In this document: piece by piece, positions 1 through 13,700 of the stretch
Layout: the number at the start of each line of letters is the position of its first letter
How positions within the stretch are numbered: the stretch's first letter is position 1
Source of the DNA: Eutreptiella sp. 'Long Island Sound 2002'
Lineage: Eukaryota; Euglenozoa; Euglenophyceae; Eutreptiales; Eutreptiaceae
Reading direction: 5' to 3'
DNA length: 64,000 bases
Assembly (NCBI GenBank): GCA_964036045.1
Contig: OZ038380.1
Span: 10,873,913 to 10,937,912, forward strand
Notes under the pieces: model-generated
The model's database searches: none
Seen by the model: the letters and a program-made list of their open reading frames with translations, nothing else
What the model was told of the DNA's origin: nothing
Position numbers and translations under genes: made by a program

Positions 1-1055
1 ATTGGCCATATCCCTTCTTATGGACGGGGTACACTGTGCTGTGTGCCCCCTGCTCCGCGCGCCACAACACATGACATGACAAAGGAACTGACAGGACAAA
101 TCATCTGAAAACAAGAAGCCAGTTGCTGGTGTGATCAACTGCAGTTCAACACCACACATCAGTGAACACCAAGACCAGCAATCACAGGGCCTGCCACCAC
201 GGCAAAGAAGAGGAGCATCCAGCAACAGCTCAACCCCATCCCATATCTATACAACCTTCATGCATTTCTTTGGGCAGGTCTAAATCAATGGCGCAATGAG
301 ACCAACTGAAAGCACACTGAAAGGTCACCACACAAGATATGGCGCAAAGCGCCCAGGGGGAAGTTCAGGCCCTGATCTATCCCCCCTCCCCTTGACCCCA
401 TCCATCTATAATCTTTTAACCAAGTAGCTGTCATCAGACTAGGCCAGAGCTGTCACATTTTGTGCTGTGCGGTTTGTTGCTCTAGTCAGTTGGTCAGTTG
501 TTCATCTTTGACGTTTGGGGGTTTTTATCCCTGAATTTCTGAGCACCTTTGGGGGTGGGGTTGTGGGGGGGAGGGGGGATTGAGACCTAATTAAAGTGAC
601 CTATGCGAAGGGGCAGGTGAAACCTTTGGTAGACTGACCGTGTAGCACAGCCACCCACCAAGAGCTACTGGATTGCACCCACTCAAAGGCACGTACCTTC
701 AGAAAAGAGTGGGAATGCAATGCAAATTGGTTTAAGAAACAAAAAGCACTGCAAGAGGGGGGGGGGGGGGGGGCTGAACTATTTGGTAGAAATTTCGTTC
801 ATAGTGGCACGACAAACAGGAGCAGGTGCAGAAATGCGGCAAACATGAGGCAGTGCACTCCTCAGCCGGAACTGAGTGCATCTTTGTTCTCCAGGTTTAA
901 AAGGGGGGGGGGGGATATCTCCGGGGCTATTGGGGGGTAAGAAAAAACACAACTCCAACACATGCATTCTCCGCCCTGAAAGCGCTGGACAGAACATCAC
1001 AGATAACAAAAGGGGGATGATGGACACATGAGGTAATGAAGGGTGAGAGAAAGAC
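1..1055. other. Intron of the PdxS gene, no recognised exon
   Basis: This stretch should be the intron after PdxS exon 4. I looked on the minus strand for the conserved C-terminal blocks of the family and found none. It holds poly(G) runs near 755-773 and 902-913, and nothing else I can name. Confidence 0.5.
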
Positions 1056-3723
1056 CTCATCTTCGTCCATGGACTTGAGACGCCTGATTTCTTTGAAGAT
1101 CTCGCGTGTGTGCCTGTGGGTATGACGCATGATTGAGGGGTGACCTCTTAGGTTCCCTACCCAACTCCTTCCTCCGTCAAGGCAACACAAACGCCGCTCA
1201 GAGGACCACTCCATTCACGCATTACTCCCAACACATCTCAACTCAACAACTCAAGACATCATCATCCCTACAGATACCTACAGATATGAAGAGGAAACCC
1301 TCCACATGTGGATCGGTGGGTTGGTGAGTTGGGTTGGGGGTGAAGGGGGCGGGTTCAAAAAGGAACTGCCCCACCCGCTGGCAGCATGACTTTGGGGGTT
1401 GGTGCCTAGTATTTTGCATCCCATAGGGCACGTACCAAAGTGGAGAAGCAACCTCCGAGGAGGAAGAGAAGAGGAAGCGAATCCAAAAGCACACCCCCAG
1501 AAAATCTAAGCACAATCCCTATTATAGGAATACCACCACACGCCACTTGAAAGTGGCCGGTACTACATGTGCTTCACTTGCAAAAGGTCCACAACATCAA
1601 ACATGCCCTACTCAAGATGCATTGCAAGATGCATTGCAATCTTCCTACAAACTTGTTCTGCAGACCCCGCGGCAGGGACACAAAACGTGTGGGCTTGCGT
1701 CCTCACTGCTGTACATACCGGTGTCTGCACCTGCTTTTTCTTGACTGTTGGACCCTCTTTTGCCTGTGTTGTGTGCACCTGCCACCAGCTTGCTGTTGCA
1801 ATTGTCACATGTTTTCTAATGGAGTATGGACACTGTTGATCAAGCTGGCAGCCCTCCGACCGGTCTGTACCTGCCAGAACTTGCCTCCACTTTTGCAACC
1901 GGCGGTAGCCGCTTTTGCAACCACCCTTGAACCCCCCCCCCCTCCTTGAGTACCCCCGAATGCCTGCCCCCTCCCCGCCAACGCTTTCAGTTCTCAGCCC
2001 TGCCACCCAATCAGTGACCCACCAAAACGCCTTGAAGGACAGCCTGAGTGCTTAGTGGCCTGGGAGGGTACGACTGCGAATGCGGGCATGAATGACAGCG
2101 GCAGAGGGGGTGCAGGCAGACCGGACAGCTTCGATCAGATTGCCAGTGCCAGCCTTCCCCTTCATGCGGATCATGCTGGCACCCTCACCAATGCGACGAA
2201 GGGCCTCGCCCAAGTTCTTGGCTCCACAAACGAAAGGGACCTTGAACTTGGTCTTGTTGATGTGGTTTTCGGGATCAGCAGCTGTCAACACCTTTGCAGA
2301 CGCAAAAAGGGGAGAGAGGACGGGTTTGATGACAGCCATGTTTGCCCCCCCCACCCCACAACCTTTGGCTACCAAGAACAAGGCTTGGGCCCATGAACAC
2401 ATTCAAATGCCGCTCAAACTGTGAGGTGCAACTGATAGCAGCAAACAAGGTTTGTTGGGAGGGGGGGGGGGGTATGCCCCCATTACCCCTTGTCCAGCAT
2501 GTGGAGAGCTCCCCCCACCCCAGTGGAAAGACACGACACTGTGTAACAACACCCACATCCCCTTTGCACAAATGAACCATCCCATGGTGCATGCAACAAG
2601 ACTACAACAGGCACATTACGTCACACAATTGGTCTACAGGTTGTCTAAAGACCATAGGCAGCAAGCGCAACACTTGGCTGGCTTTTTCTGACGGGCCAAC
2701 CACCGTCACCATAAGAGTCTCACCAGCAGAGCGCACCTCCGCAGCCCACCACACATGTTGTTCCAACAACCCTCACTAACTTTATACACCACATACGCCC
2801 CACGTGGTGCCAAGAATTGGCATGGGTGGGGTACCCCTGATGTTTCCATCTTACAACCCCCTGTGTGACATTTCGTCCTGCGTTGGCTTCCTTACGTGGC
2901 CCTGGACCGGCACCCGTTCTGCCCTTCGCAGGTGCGTCGGGTGGTCGTTGCTCGCTCGGCTGTGAGGCCCCAGTCCCCCAGAAAATAGTGGCCGGTGCGC
3001 TTTGCCTCCCCCCCAACTGCACCGAAATCATTGATCCTATGTCCTGAAACATGGCATCATTTCACGGGCGGGACATGACCTCACTTTCGTCAATGTAATC
3101 AACGCCCACAGCCTCAAGGATCTGAGCTTCAGCGAAGTGTCCAATGCGCGCCTTTGCCATCACGGGGACTGTGCATGCCTCCATGATCTCTTTGATCATC
3201 TGCGGATCACTCATCCGGGCCACTCCTCCCTGAAGGAAACAATCACAGCGGCCCTACGGTGAGGACAATGCCCCTGATGCAAGAAACGTACTCTGAAACC
3301 CTCTCTCATTTGGGGTTGTGCTTCGCTGGGCTCTGATGATGGGCACACTGTGATGCTGCACTCCACCCACAAATACGTGCTGAAGAACCCGGTGTCCAGC
3401 TGTCAGTGACCTCCTTTCAAGAAATCCAAATGAGGCGAAATGGAAATGACATCATGGAATCAACCAGGATGCCGGCCGCGTGGCCTCCCCTGTTTTTGTG
3501 CGAACTGGGTGGCAATGGCGTGCACCCACACCTGGGCGATGATGTCAGCCGGGATGCGCTCCAGCGCCATGACAGCGCAAGCGCCGGCCTGCTCTGCAAC
3601 GCGCGCCTGCTCAGGGTTGGTGACGTCCATGATGACACCCCCTTTCAGCATCTGCGCCAGCCCCTGCTTCACCACAGGTGTGCCCGTGTGCCGTCCATCA
3701 GTACCGCCGTTCTCTTGAGACAT
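1056..3723 (-). CDS. PDX1: Pyridoxal 5'-phosphate synthase subunit PdxS/PDX1, exons 1-4 (3' end outside window)
   Basis: PdxS makes pyridoxal 5'-phosphate from ribose 5-phosphate, glyceraldehyde 3-phosphate and ammonia supplied by the glutaminase PdxT/PDX2. Four exons read cleanly on the minus strand: 3532-3723 (start ATG at 3723), 3080-3229, 2122-2291 and 1056-1113. All introns are GT-AG and phases match at each join. They encode residues 1 to about 190 of a protein that is usually about 300 long. Visible landmarks are [14 protein letters not shown] (Asp33, active-site Asp), [12 protein letters not shown] (Lys90, the Schiff-base lysine), YIDESE, then [18 protein letters not shown] and MKGKAGTGN (Lys158, second catalytic lysine). 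Exon 4 ends in SMDEDE; the C-terminal third of the barrel is missing, so the next intron runs at least 1,055 bases past the left edge. Intron 2 holds a diverged copy of the GC-rich repeat found at 13-16 kb. The family assignment is secure; the exon 4 donor is the least certain boundary. Confidence 0.95.
2862..2960 (+). repeat. Diverged copy of a GC-rich dispersed repeat
   Basis: The stretch beginning CTGTGTGACATTTCGTC resembles the first 100 bases of the three near-identical copies at 13.07, 14.31 and 16.32 kb, with many substitutions. It lies inside PdxS intron 2. A shorter match starts near 6372. Confidence 0.6.
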
Positions 3724-3770
3724 GGTGTGACGGGGTGCTCTGGAGAGAAAACCGTACAAATACTTGAATT

Positions 3771-4175
3771 ATGCGGAAACTAATTTTTGTGCAGGCCAAT
3801 TTGAATTTTTTTCGGACACAAATTTTGCGCAGGCAGCCAAAATTGGGAATAATTTGTGCCATCTTGTTTGGCAAATTCCAATTGTTGCGCATCACCCAAA
3901 GATTATTTCTTTTTTTGCGTTTTTTTTTGCGCATCTTGCGCAACCAATTTCTTTAGTACATCTGACGTTGCTCTTCATGAATAGACACCTTTTTTTTGCG
4001 TTTTTTTTGCGCATCTTGCACAACCAATTTCTTTCTGGATTCCTGCTGGTAAATCCTGGGTGCCTCTGGATGACTGCTGTTGATTCCTAGTGGCCTCTGG
4101 ATAGATGCTGGTAATTCCTGGTGGACTCTGGATGGTTGGTGTTATTTCCTGGTGGACTTTGGGTGTTTGCTGTTA
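3771..4175 (+). repeat. AT-rich segment and degenerate ~35-bp minisatellite
   Basis: The left part is T-rich, with repeated TTGCG blocks. From about 4035 a unit built on TGGATTCCTGCTGGT and CCTGGTGGACTCTGGATG repeats about four times. The block from about 3945, including CAACCAATTTCTTT and TTGCTCTTCATGAAT, recurs in reverse orientation at 40.63-40.83 kb, so this is a dispersed repeat and not a local expansion. Confidence 0.75.
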
Positions 4176-4272
4176 TTTCCTGGGCACACACATGCACAAA
4201 ATCTGACCTTCTGAGACAGAGACACATGCATTGCTGGCTGTCCCCAGGCTCAGTCACCAATATTATGAGACG

Positions 4273-5017
4273 CTAAATAAATGCTAACCTGTCACGCGGG
4301 ACAGAAAACCGGTTCACCGTTTGGCCCTCCTCCGTTTGGTACTGGACATCATACCGTACCAAGAACAATCCCACAACAAAAATCGGAGGGGGCACGTCTC
4401 TTCTGCGACCATGTCCGTTGAATCTTGGAGGCAGCCTCCTCCTCCACTTCCGTGGGTAAAACACATAAAGGTAGCCACAGTGAAGTTGCAGGTGGGGTAT
4501 ATGAGCGCAATACATTGGGAAATTGGGTTGGTTGTGTGCCCAGCACTGGTATCGACGCTGCCTGGTGTGCGCTCTGTTTTGGGTTTGATTGAGAAAGACG
4601 AATTTGTTCCACTGAGTGTTCGCTTGTGCATGCACTTGACTGTTGGAGTTGACGTACAGTTTGATCTGTTTTGCCCACACAATTCTTTGAATTTTTTCTC
4701 GTGGAAAATTCGGTGTGGGGTGCTGAGTGGAAAAAGAATTCGAACTGTGGCAATGTTGGGGTAGCGGAATAGCTTTGCAGACCCAGGAGAAAATTCAAAA
4801 AAGAGCAACCAGTGTTCCCCACACATTCAGAAGGCACCATGAGATAAGCATCGATTCCAAGGACAGTACAAACCCAAGCCGACTTTCTGGTATCGGTGAA
4901 TTTGCACCAATATGCTGTGTCCTGTAAACCAAATGCACGAGCCCCCTTTTTACACCCAATCATTGCAAACTCTTGGTCTAGAGGTCCCCTTTTTGACCGT
5001 CCCCGTTTTCTAGGCAC
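4273..5017 (-). pseudogene. Possible broken coding region, function unknown
   Basis: Three overlapping minus-strand frames are open over this stretch. The downstream part reads RYDVQYQTEEG and then VPRDRLA, which loosely resembles the end of a tudor- or chromo-like beta barrel. The upstream part reads GLQDTAYWCKFTDTRKSAWV in another frame. If real, the gene is frameshifted. Both family and coding status are guesses; it may be noncoding DNA that happens to lack stops. Confidence 0.2.
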
Positions 5018-7729
5018 AACACCGTATCATGCATTCTTGCTCCAACAAAAAGACATAGAAACCTCTGGTGCAATTTGTGCCTTCAGGGGAAGCTTTGGAT
5101 GCCATGAGGAGCAGCATTCCGCCCGTCGCCATTTCAACAAATTTGAAGCAACCTTTGTTAAGGGGACAATTCTGTGCTCCGAGCGTGCCTTGTTTGCTGC
5201 CAGGTTTTCTGTATTTGCAATGAATTGACAGTGGCAAACGATCATAGGCAGACTAGCTTTCACAAGCACATATGCTCCTTTACTCTCAGAAATTTCTGAG
5301 CCCCACGGCCAGCCCTATGGCTGTCCAAGCTCATGGCGCCTTCCACTACAACAAACCTAACGACCTTTCGGTCTGCATTGTGGAAAGCATTGGTCGTAGG
5401 CACATCAAAATGCTGTCTGCTTTTGACTCTCCAGAGGGCCGTGCAAATCGTGGAGTTCCAGTCAGAGGGGATGGTTGGGGTATTGGGTCACTCAAAAGGC
5501 AACAATGTGGCGACTGTCATAGCAGAGCAGGTGCTGTTACTGTACAAACGTTGGGGCAGACTGTGAACAGGTCGTTAGGGGAACGGTTCGAAAAAAGAAA
5601 CGGGGGTTCCATTGGTGGTTAAGGATTCTCTCTATCTCATGCAATTATATTACAGCAGCCAAAATTGTCCCAAATGGGGGTGCACACAGCACCACCAGCT
5701 GTCAGCAGCACACACAGCGGCAAGCAAACACCAGTGCGCACACAAAAATCCCCCAACCCCACTGGTGGAGGTGGGGGAACACCCCCACCCACCGCCCAAC
5801 CTGGCACAAAGTGAGAATATGGTAAAGAAATTCTTCGAGCGCCTTTGAAGCCGGTTCAAACCCTTCAAAATGACTGATCCCCACCGGAACAGGGGGGCCA
5901 GAATTTTCCAAATACCCATCCACCCGTCCGCCCTCCCCCAAGCACTAATCACATCCCTGGGCCCGGCATTTACTCCATTATTGTTGGGGCGTAGGTAGAA
6001 ACCCCTTGTCATTGGCGTTTTGATTGACTGTGATAACACTGGGATATGCAGCAGGAAATTGTGGGTTACAGCTCCATGCCCAGGGGCAGGGGGGGCTCGA
6101 TCCGCCCCTAAACGCATCATCACCCCTCCTCACCGCATGGGTGATGATGCGGTGCAGCGAAGGTGCGGCGATGAGGGGCCGAAGCCTGTTGTTCACATCA
6201 ATGGCAACTCTGTGCATTTCCCCTCCACCACAGCGCCCAGTGGGGACTGTGTGAAGCATACATACCACGCATACCACACATACGTACTGCACATCGTGTT
6301 GCCTTCTGGTAAGCGGGACAAACAAAAGGCTCAGCTGCCTGGTTTGACCAGTGGACGGGGGTGCACCCCACCCTGTGTGACATTCCGTCGGGTTGCTGTT
6401 TCTTGCATCGCCCCCCCCACTCGGGTCACTTTGGGCTCCTGGAAGAGTGCCAGGCAACAAAGGGGAGCAGCACGGGGCTGTAGCATTTGAGTTGATGGTT
6501 AGGGGCAATTACAGTCCATTGCACATGCAATAAACTTGCTTCTGGATTTAAGTGAGAACCAACATAATCGTGGAAGGTGTCCTCCTTGTCTGGGCGGGAA
6601 CGGGTTCAGCGAATAGACAAACTGGGAGTCTCTGCACAAAATTGTGGGGTGCCACCAAAATAAAGAAATTCATGCAGCTGTGGCCAGACTGCTGTGGCTG
6701 ATGACATCTGGGAGGGAAGAACGCTCTTCTGACATTACAACTTGTTGCAGTACGTGCTCGGTTTCTTCCAACGTGTACAATGGAAATGCAATCAACGCAG
6801 GAATCAATGCAGTACCCACCACACATGTCGCTGTGCGGTTGGAGATCCCATACCGAAAACGGGCCAAAAAAATACGCTGTAGCAATCAGAGGGTCAAAAA
6901 AAGAAGGAGAGAAAGAAACTGGCAACGTTGTGCAAGTTCAAATGGCCCTCCAATGCAGCTGCCTGGAAAAAAAAACATGGATTGGGCTGCCACACATGCT
7001 GCCGCAGCTCAAGTGAAATAGTCAAAGACAAATTTCACAGTATCCATTTGACATCAGCATCCCCTCGTGTTGCCTTTTATGGTGCGAGCCAGCGCCATTA
7101 TTTGCAGCAGCCACAGGGGGCCTGGGAGGACCAGTCTTACCTGCCACCCACCCCCAAAGTGCCTGCCAAAACGGCCCTACAGGGAACCTGACAGGCCGCA
7201 CTCGTAGAGAATCATGCTCTACTGGTCGGCCATTACACCTGCATCGGTATTGACCACGAAGCTGCCGCCGATAATGAGGTCAAACCGCGCGGTGATACCT
7301 TTGTGACGTGAGTTGGCCTGCCCAATTTCGCTCTTCCCGCGACCACAAAAGGCCTCGTCCAGGGACGGGACCCCCCCCCCCCGGCCCCCAGATCTTCAAA
7401 GATAGCGCTACAGGAGGGACCAAGTGTTATTTGTGGGGCGAAATTGGGGGGCAGCGCCACAAGCGGAGATGAGGTTTGCAAATGCCACAGAGCCGTTTCA
7501 CAGTGTGGGGCGCCTGAGCCTCAATGCTACGCAATGCGTAGACCCTCCTCTCCACGCGCGCTTGAACGCGATGGACCCCAGGCCTGATGGTGTGGGTGTG
7601 GGGGTCACACTGGGTCACAGGGTGAGTGTCGTTCCTGGGCCATGTGCACCGTGGATACTGTTGTCCAGCGGGCTCGTCGGCAAAGGGTCAGCTTAGGCAT
7701 CATGTATGAGAGGCCGCACCCGCCAAGGG
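5018..7729. other. No recognised gene between the two minus-strand genes
   Basis: ORFs here are short, occur on both strands and show no motif or splice pattern I could support. The right edge is the 3' flank of the RING/SPRY gene. A short match to the GC-rich repeat family starts near 6372. Confidence 0.5.
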
Positions 7730-10700
7730 TCAGAAAGGCAGGACCGCCTGCGGGTTGAACTGCACAGAGGAGCCCCTGCCACGAAATGAGGCAAACACCC
7801 AAAACGGGCCCTTGGGCATGTTCTGGAAGACGTAATGCTCGAAGCGTTTACCTGAGGGTAGAGCAGAACCATGAGAGACAGAGAACTGTGTGCTGTCCGC
7901 CCCGAATGGTCCACCAATAGTTTTGTGACCGCCAGAACAGGCCCCCCACCAGCTTTGGTCCAACCACCAGTCACCCATTCGGTAACCACTCTAAGGGGGT
8001 TCGCAGAAGCAATTCACCCCTATCTCATCATACCTCTTACTGCGCACCGAATTTGCAGGGGTGGGTCGGGTTCCAATATGGGGGGGCAGGGTGAGGATCG
8101 ATAGAGCCCTCTGGCTGTAGCCCCCTCCCCAAACGACACCACCTGTTCTCAAGAAAACGCTTGCACCTGAAAGCCTTGCACAGTGCTTGTTGCAAGCTCT
8201 CGGCAGCCTGCATTCGGGTCGCGGGGAACACTACTGACACCTCACCCAATCTTGTGGTATCAGTTTTCACTCGATTTCTGATTCCCCCTGTTTTGGGGTT
8301 GGGAACTGCAAATAAATTGGTTTCGAGAGGATTTGAGAAACTGGGCGCCGGCCGCTTTCAAATATGTCCAAAATGGGACACTCTTACTGCGTGACATCAC
8401 AGCACCAAACAGCCTCAAAACCCTAACCCATAGCCCACTCTTACTCGAAGTCCCCACCCAATGCCCTTCAACAGCTCCCACTACATCCATTCCTCAATCC
8501 TCTGGCCAAGGGGGCTGCGAAAGGGCCAAATTACACATCACCTCATCAGATTTGGGGTCAACGAGGCCTTTCTGGTTGCCTGGTGAGGATTCTGTTTCGG
8601 TGATATTATGCCCATTACGCCCTACCCTTGGGGAGACTGAAAACTGCATCCCGACAATCCAAAAATGTTCTGCGACGTTTCTTTTTTTTTTTGAAGTTTC
8701 TGCCCCCATCATAGGCAGGGTACGCCAACCCACGTCAAAGCCCCCCCCTGTGACAGGGGGGGTGGCCATGGCTAGGGTACTCTCAATGGTGCCCGTCTCT
8801 CGGACCTACTCATCAGTCAAGGGCTTGATGGAGGCAGGAGGCCGGAAAGGGGGGGTTTCAAAAAGGTTGCCAAAGCGGTTGCCGGTGGTTGCAGAGGCGG
8901 CTGGGAGCCAACATCTGGCCGTTGCAAAACGGTTTGAGGGCCATTGCGGGTGGGCAGAAGCGGTTGGAGCAGAACCGCCCCCGCAGTGTGGGTGGAAGAC
9001 CGACCTCACTGCCGTCCACCAAGGGCCGGAGGAACCGGTTCACTTGGAGGCACATGCCTGTGACACATTCGTTTTGCGTCTGGCACCCCTCAGGGCGTTC
9101 CAAGGGGGTGGGGTGGGGCAGACTGGACCGGGAGGTCTGGAAGACCGCAAGATGCGTCCCTAAATTCCCTGCGTTATTTTCAGTTCGTGCCATTTGTGCT
9201 TCGTGCGACTGACAAGGGATTTGTCTGTGTGGTATGGGGGTCGACAGCCAAAACCGGGTGCCTCATCCGGTGCCTAACTTGTGGATTACCATTGGCACGG
9301 GTGGAGGGCTGAAAGGTCCTTCTAGTGGGGGTTCATGCCCTGCATCAAATGACCCATGTGGAGGCTACGACGCAAAATTCTGCTTGGGCCACGGCAACCG
9401 AGACCCGTCCGTTGTATTGGAGCGGGTCAAGTGATGTGGCATGTGTGATCATCCAGTTGGGTCGCTGCACCGCAGGTTTGCCACAGTGCGATATATTGCC
9501 CCCCCTTTATATTGGGACCAGCCCCACTGAAGGACCACCAAAACTGTTGGGGGGGGGGGAGGGGGGGCTGTGCCACACAAATCTGAGGAACAAAATGGTC
9601 GGGCTCTCATTTCTCCACTGAACAGGCGGAACGGGGGCTTGAGGTTCGGTGCAAACCCCTTGCCAAAGTGCGCGTTCCATCACTCGCACGACGCATCCCA
9701 CCCCAAAGCCTTTGAGAGGGTCACGCTCGTGAGGAGCGTGCCATACCGCCCCTTCCTCTTTGTCTCTGTTCGCACGGGTCTGGTTTGGGGGGGGAGCAGC
9801 CGGTGCGGGCACATCCCGTGCAAAGGGAGCGCGAGGCCAGGACTTGCCAGGCCTGCTGCCTCTGGTGCCGCACATGTGTGTGGTGACCCCAGAGCCGTAG
9901 CTCTTCAGATAACCCGTGCCCGCCAACGCCACCGTGTCTTTTTGGCCCCCGTGCCACTGAGCCCCCCATTCCCCCCCAAAAGAGGAGGAGGGACGCCAAA
10001 GGGCAGAAGCAGCACATGTGAGTAGAGGGACAACTGCCCCCCTCTCACCCACCAACAGCACCTTTCTCCGGTGGCTTGGGACAAGCAATGTAAATATTTT
10101 GGCCTCAAAACTCAAAAAGAAAAACTTTCCGTACATCCCGAAGTACCAACCGACACACTTACTTGGCCTTAATGGCATCCCACTGCCTTACAGCGTCACA
10201 GAGCAGGTTACGTGTCTCGTTGAGGCTTCACGTTATCCGGAGGAGGGTCTGGCACAAGGGACTCAGGCGGCACCGTCGATAAAAAATGACATTCTGCCGG
10301 CGTCGACGTCCAGCAGTATTCCAACGCGCGACTTCTTCCGGAAATGCACCAAATCGGAGACCTGCGGCGGGCAGAAATACGGAGGTCGAGGCACATGTCC
10401 CAGATGGCCCGTGGGTGAAGGGCAGAGATCCGGATGGCATTGCACGTCTCGCAGGACGCCAGCGACACTCACGAGGAAATGAGCGCGACAGGGGACGGCA
10501 CCGGGAGGCACATGGGCAGTGCCAGGGACACACCACAGGCCACGGAAGTAAGTTCACTGCACGGGGCAGGCACCACATGGGGAACACCCGCGTGGGAAGA
10601 CAGGCACCCCTGAACCAGCGGCATCGGGTTAGGGCTGCACTTTTTCCAAATCTCATGACACTTACACGCAAAGAGATGCCCTGCAGCCTGGATTTGGGGT

Positions 10701-13700
10701 TAAATAGCCGCCCGAAATGCCGAATGTGCCGTGCAGAAAAGCCTCCCTACTAGTGTCCCACGTGGGTGCCTCTTACACCAGATCTCCATTTGCCCGGACG
10801 ATGCGAGCAGGCCCGGAATGCGCTGCTCTGTTTGAAGCACATTCCACGCTGGAGAGCGCAGGACTGGCGCTCTGTGCAATGGAGGGCGTTGAAACCGGAC
10901 CCAGCCACAGAATGCGCGGTGCTTGCGCGCAGAACAGCCCCGGCAGGTGTGGGAACAAAGAGGGTGGTCGTCACCTGCTTCCTTACACCGTCGTGGTAGG
11001 CATTGTAGATGTCCTCCAGCAGCCAGCAGCCTCGTTGTGGGTTGTCAGTGAAAGTGGCGTGGAGGTCTGTAACGTGCTCTGATACGACCCCAAGGAAATA
11101 CCCCGACGTGCCAGTCATACTGCATAGTAATGAGACGGCAAACAGCACTACACACAGATGCACAATCACTGCACACGCCAAGCCCCCAAGCAACACGGGT
11201 ATGTCGAGCGGCAACACAAACTGTACAGGACCAAATGCGAGTTACTTGTTGAAAGGCATGGAGTGATCATCCTGGTGACTTATGTGATGAGGAGCCCTGG
11301 GCAATTTGGCCCTTGGAATGTCCGGAGCAAGTGGCAAGGCATGCCATCCTTCGTAACATCAAATATGATGGGGCTGCCAAATACCGCGACGTTCGCGGGT
11401 TTCCTACGCTGATTTGTCAGGATTTGGGGCAGCCGGATCTGCACACAATCCCTACGGCCACTCCCACATACTTCGTACAAATAATCTCCATGTAATGCGT
11501 TCCATTTCGGAATCCAGAAGCACTCCTGCAACCAGTGTTGTCCACAGGGCGCGTTACAGTGGCCATCAAAGCATCCTTGGCAAGGTCGTACCCAGGGCCA
11601 GGCTCCCAGATAAGGTAGTCGGCTTTCATGGCAGATATGGAGGGTCCAGGGGCCTGAGCTGCACAACACAACGCAAAGGCTCTCTCACAGCGAATCGGTT
11701 TGCACCACACGCGGTGCTTCACTGCGTACATCCTCACCGACAACCAGCCTCAGCCACAACCTGCCTGGAGCTGCTTAACTACAGAATGCATTTTCTTTAT
11801 GGTGCAACACTACCCCTACCTACGCCACGTTGGAGACCCTGTTTACAGGCTTGATGACTTGCTGAACGTCACAAGAAACGGCAAACGAAGGGTGCGTCCG
11901 GTTTCACTTTTTCGCTGGGTTGAATTGGTTGACACGGTTAGTGACACGGTTAACTCATCAGCTTTCGGTTCGTGGCGGGCGTACATTTGTGCAGGAGCAG
12001 TGACGCCCAACAGCAGGCACACATCCCCAACAAACAAGAATCACGTTTTCTGCCACCACAACAACGACGTACCTGCGACATGCTTCACTTTTGCCAGTTG
12101 CTTCTTTAATTTACTAGAGAGACCCTGGAACATGAAGGCATAAGAGAACAACAAAGAATGTTGCGTGGCTAACGTAATGTGGACTGGCCAACAAGTCAAC
12201 TGCAGTCGCCGCTTTGTGTTCCCCTCATTCGACGTAATTTGACGGTGAGACACGGTGGCACCGTCTTCTGAGGTGGTATGGCCACAGGACGGGACGGAAC
12301 CCCAGGCATTTGCCTGGAACAATCCGGCTCTGGCTCATGCATGTCGCTCGCCGACCACTCCACACTTTCGCAAGGGGCAACTTTTGGCACCCTTCTGGAC
12401 GGCAAACTAGTCTCGGCGACCATCTTCCCCCCCCCTCCACCCGGATTCCACCGTGTAACAAGTTGCTCCTTCGTGTGGAGAGGCACAAGGTGGGGGGCCT
12501 CCGCTGGGGTGCATCGTTGTGGTGGTTGAAGCCACATCAGCAGGCAAAAGAGCACCGTAGGTCACATAAGACACATCTTTTCAAGAGGGTAGAAGCCCGT
12601 GCGGCCCAGCACTCACCCAGCGCCCCCAGCCAGGCTACTTCAGCGAATAAGGGCCCGGTGACGGCATTGTACCATCGGAGGCGGTTCACAATATCTGCAC
12701 TGTTCTTACACTCCTCCGGATGTTTGCATCATGTGTGACCGGTACGGGAGGAACAGTGCGGGAACGGTGCAAAGATTTGACGAGTGTATGCACAGTGCAC
12801 AGCAACGGGCATCCAAGCCCAAAAAAAATCTTCACCCACTTTTTGACGTGGGGAAAATCAAATGCGCTTGATCTAACAACCTCTCTTCGAGGTGACTTGC
12901 TGAGGCGACCCCTCGCAGGATGCCCCCAGACCCCCCCCCCCCACCCTCCGTACAAACACGGTGCAAGTGGTGAGCCTTGAACATGGACGGCGACCTGGTG
13001 TGCAAGGTGACTTTGCCCTTGGAGTGCCGAGCGCCATGAAGCCCGCTGGGGGAGCATGGCCCCCTGGCCCCCTGTGTGACATTCCGTCGGGTTGTTGCTC
13101 CTTTACGGGGCCCCGGACAGTCACCCGTTCTTCCCTTCGCATGTTGCGTCGGGTTGCTGCTTTCTGTCGGCCGCTGCGGCCGGTGCTCCTGCTGGTGTAG
13201 ATTCCGCATTCGCGGAGCCCATGGGGGTTCCGCAGTTCAGTTCTAGACACCAACCCCCGCGGCATGGGCGGGGGGGGCAGTCGAAAAATTTTCTCCATAT
13301 GGTGTCAGGCCTCACAGGTAAGCACCCCCCATGGCGGAGCCCAGTGGTTGGTGTGCTGGGGCTGTGCTGGATGTGGCCGGATGTGCCGTTTGCGCGTCAG
13401 CGGCGCCCAGTGGTTGGTGTCTTGGGGTTGTGCTGGTTGTTGCGGGGGTCGTTTGACTGTTTTTGCTGTCCCCACACCTCCGTCCTCAGGCCGCCCACAA
13501 CCTGCCTCACTGCGTTTCCGTGCGCGTGAGGCCCAGGTGCCCTGCTCCCCCACGCGGTGTCCCGGCCGTCCACCCCCACCCCCCTCTGAGACGCTGGTCG
13601 CCGATGGCCAACTGGTTTCCAGCCTCTTCTTCTTTCTAGCCCATCTTCGTGCCGACATAAGAGCTGTGTCCCTGCCGGCCTCTCTTGGGAACAGCGGCCC

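Noticed and set aside
8333-9163. 276-residue plus-strand ORF
   Set aside because: It lies in an intron of the RING/SPRY gene, has no motif, contains a poly-F run from simple T sequence, and is matched by equally open frames on the other strand.
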